A DNA stretch of 64,000 nucleotides from Diprion similis. Taxonomy: Eukaryota > Arthropoda > Insecta > Hymenoptera > Diprionidae. Both the position numbers and the translations under genes were made by a program. Shown here piece by piece: positions 62,662-64,000 of this stretch (its first letter is position 1; every line of letters begins with the position of its first letter). Under the pieces are notes generated by a model, which made no database searches, was not told the DNA's origin, and saw nothing but the letters and a program-made list of their open reading frames with translations. The DNA lies in contig NC_060116.1 in assembly GCF_021155765.1 (NCBI RefSeq), forward strand, positions 3,162,001 to 3,226,000, in the 5' to 3' direction.

Positions 62662-62933
62662 GAGGTGCGAGGCTGGTTCTTCTTCTTCGCCCCTGGTGTG
62701 ACTTCTCGAAAAAAAATGATCATCCGTTCGGGATGAAATGAATTTTTTTTTCACAACACACATAAAACAAACAAACAAACAAACGGTGTCGTCGTACTTT
62801 TAATTTTGCTAAAAATATTTTTTTTTTTTATACAACCTCGTGTATTTGATATATATTTTGCCGCTGTTTTTTTCAACATGTCTGTTTTTTTTTTTTTTCC
62901 TTTTTGATCAGTTTATATATTATATTATGCGCA

Positions 62934-62939
62934 AATAAA
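62934..62939 (+). terminator. Poly(A) signal of the H1-like gene
   Basis: AATAAA downstream of the H1-like exons after several T-runs. No histone stem-loop was recognised before it. Confidence 0.6.
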
Positions 62940-63393
62940 TCTTTCATGCAATTTTTCAATTACTTGCCGAGTTTTTCTTTACATCGTAGGACGAGAAGTT
63001 TTTTTCTTTTTCAGGTGTAGATGGTATTGGGAAGGATCAGGGGCAAGTTCTAATTTCGTAAGATGAGGTCGGGGTAACGCAACATCTGATAGGTGATCTA
63101 CCCGTGTCCTTTGTGTGAGGATGTGTCGAAATCTTTCATTTGCACATAATTAGTACGGCGCGTTATTATAGGAGGTCACACCTCGGTACTTGCGAAACAA
63201 CGACACTCACGATTGTCTATGAGTTAGGATAACTGTTTTTTCTTATGCATACCTACTTCTCTCAGGTTTTATCGCAAGTAAAACAGTTCGTTGTGAAAAC
63301 CATAACCTAGAAAATAGAACCGTGGAGATGACGATGATGAAATCGAGGAAAGTAAAAGGCATCATAGTTTTTTGGTAGTTATTTATAAAAATT

Positions 63394-63399
63394 TTATTA
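63394..63399 (-). terminator. Poly(A) signal of the partial VPV gene
   Basis: AATAAA on the minus strand about 160 nt beyond the stop codon at 63557. Confidence 0.6.
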
Positions 63400-63556
63400 T
63401 CTTCAATGAAACATTAAAAAATTGATTCATCACGCGAACTCTTTCGCGTTATGGTATACGATTTTGGTGAACAGGCTACAGTGATCTCTACGCTTCTGTT
63501 AACGACGAAGTTTTCATTCGTGATAACGGTGTTTCGGACTGTCGTCCTGTTCCCTC

Positions 63557-63691
63557 CTACCAGCCGTGGCCATATCCCTCGTAAGCGCCACCGTAACCAC
63601 CATGGCCTCCGTGACCAACATAGACCGGGACTGTCTGCTTTACGTAGACGGGAACTGGGTGCGGGACGGCGACGGGAACTGGGGAATGTAC
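63557..63691 (-). CDS. Last exon of a VPV-repeat cuticle-like protein gene (partial, 44 codons plus stop)
   Basis: Minus-strand exon starting after acceptor TTTTTCTAG at 63691 in phase 0, by analogy with the related genes, and ending in a TAG at 63557. It codes a VHSPVPVAVPHPVPVYVK repeat followed by VPVYVGHGGHGGYGG and ends GYGHGW. This matches the exon-3 design of the VPV genes at 48904-50027 and 53983-56662: Val-Pro repeat first, Gly/Tyr/His tail last. The signal-peptide exon and promoter should lie beyond the right edge of the window or in its last 300 bases, where I did not find them. The product is probably a secreted structural protein. Confidence 0.75.
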   Translation of the reverse strand, partial: VHSPVPVAVPHPVPVYVKQTVPVYVGHGGHGGYGGAYEGYGHGW

Positions 63692-64000
63692 CTAGAAAAA
63701 TAAACGAATAATTAAATGGCTGTGCTTCTACTATTAGAGGACGAAGAATTTTTCTCAGAGTTTGCTCAGGTTGGCCAAATTTCGTAGCTCGTTTTATTTG
63801 TGTCAGAATTACCTTGGTGTTATCCACTTTCTGAATACACATGCTGATTTTTCAAGAACTTTTTTTCCCGGTGGAATTTACCAAGAATGGATTCACACCG
63901 GAGCAATTGACTGGTTCTTTGAAATACGCTTGATTCTCTTGAGGTTGGAATTCGTGAGAATTTAATATGAGAGGCAAAAGTTTGTGCTTAGGAAACCGGA
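63692..64000 (-). other. Probable intron of the partial VPV gene
   Basis: No clear signal-peptide exon or donor was identified, so the upstream exon is probably outside the window. Confidence 0.4.

Overview
This is eukaryotic nuclear DNA from an insect, most likely a holometabolan and perhaps a hymenopteran; the order is inference and I cannot fix the species. Signs are AT-rich intergenic DNA, small GT-AG introns, TATA plus TCAGT-type start sites, AATAAA poly(A) signals, several secreted cuticle-type proteins rich in VPV/PYPV repeats, and an M13 metallopeptidase of the insect neprilysin type. I rebuilt every multi-exon model by hand from splice sites and reading-frame phase.

Layout. (1) 2.1-4.1 kb, + strand: a three-exon His/Pro/Val-rich secreted protein of 126 aa. 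(2) 9.1-16.9 kb, + strand: a complete 17-exon membrane neprilysin (796 aa) with all zinc-site residues present, followed tail to tail by (3) 17.1-20.5 kb, - strand: a seven-exon secreted Ser/Gly/Phe-rich protein (767 aa). (4) 24.5-33.6 kb, - strand: a much larger 16-exon paralogue (2060 aa) with a matching promoter, built from phase 1-1 exons and grown by recent tandem exon duplication. (5) 33.6-48.8 kb: gene-poor DNA with a large foldback element and a tandem duplication. (6) 48.9-50.2 kb (+), 54.0-56.7 kb (-) and 63.6 kb to beyond the window end (-): three VPV/PYPV-repeat secreted proteins, two of them starting with a 12-nt coding micro-exon. (7) 61.8-62.7 kb (+): a linker-histone winged-helix domain fused to a Cys-containing Arg-rich tail, a protamine-like chromatin protein.

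Most genes here look like products for extracellular matrix or cuticle, so the window resembles a cluster of cuticle and secreted structural genes with a peptidase and a germline-type chromatin gene inside it. The most unusual pieces are the modular 2060-aa repeat gene, with its alternating A/B 517-bp exon-intron array, and the H1-derived Arg/Cys protein. I saw no bacterial, phage or CRISPR features and no convincing tRNA or rRNA.
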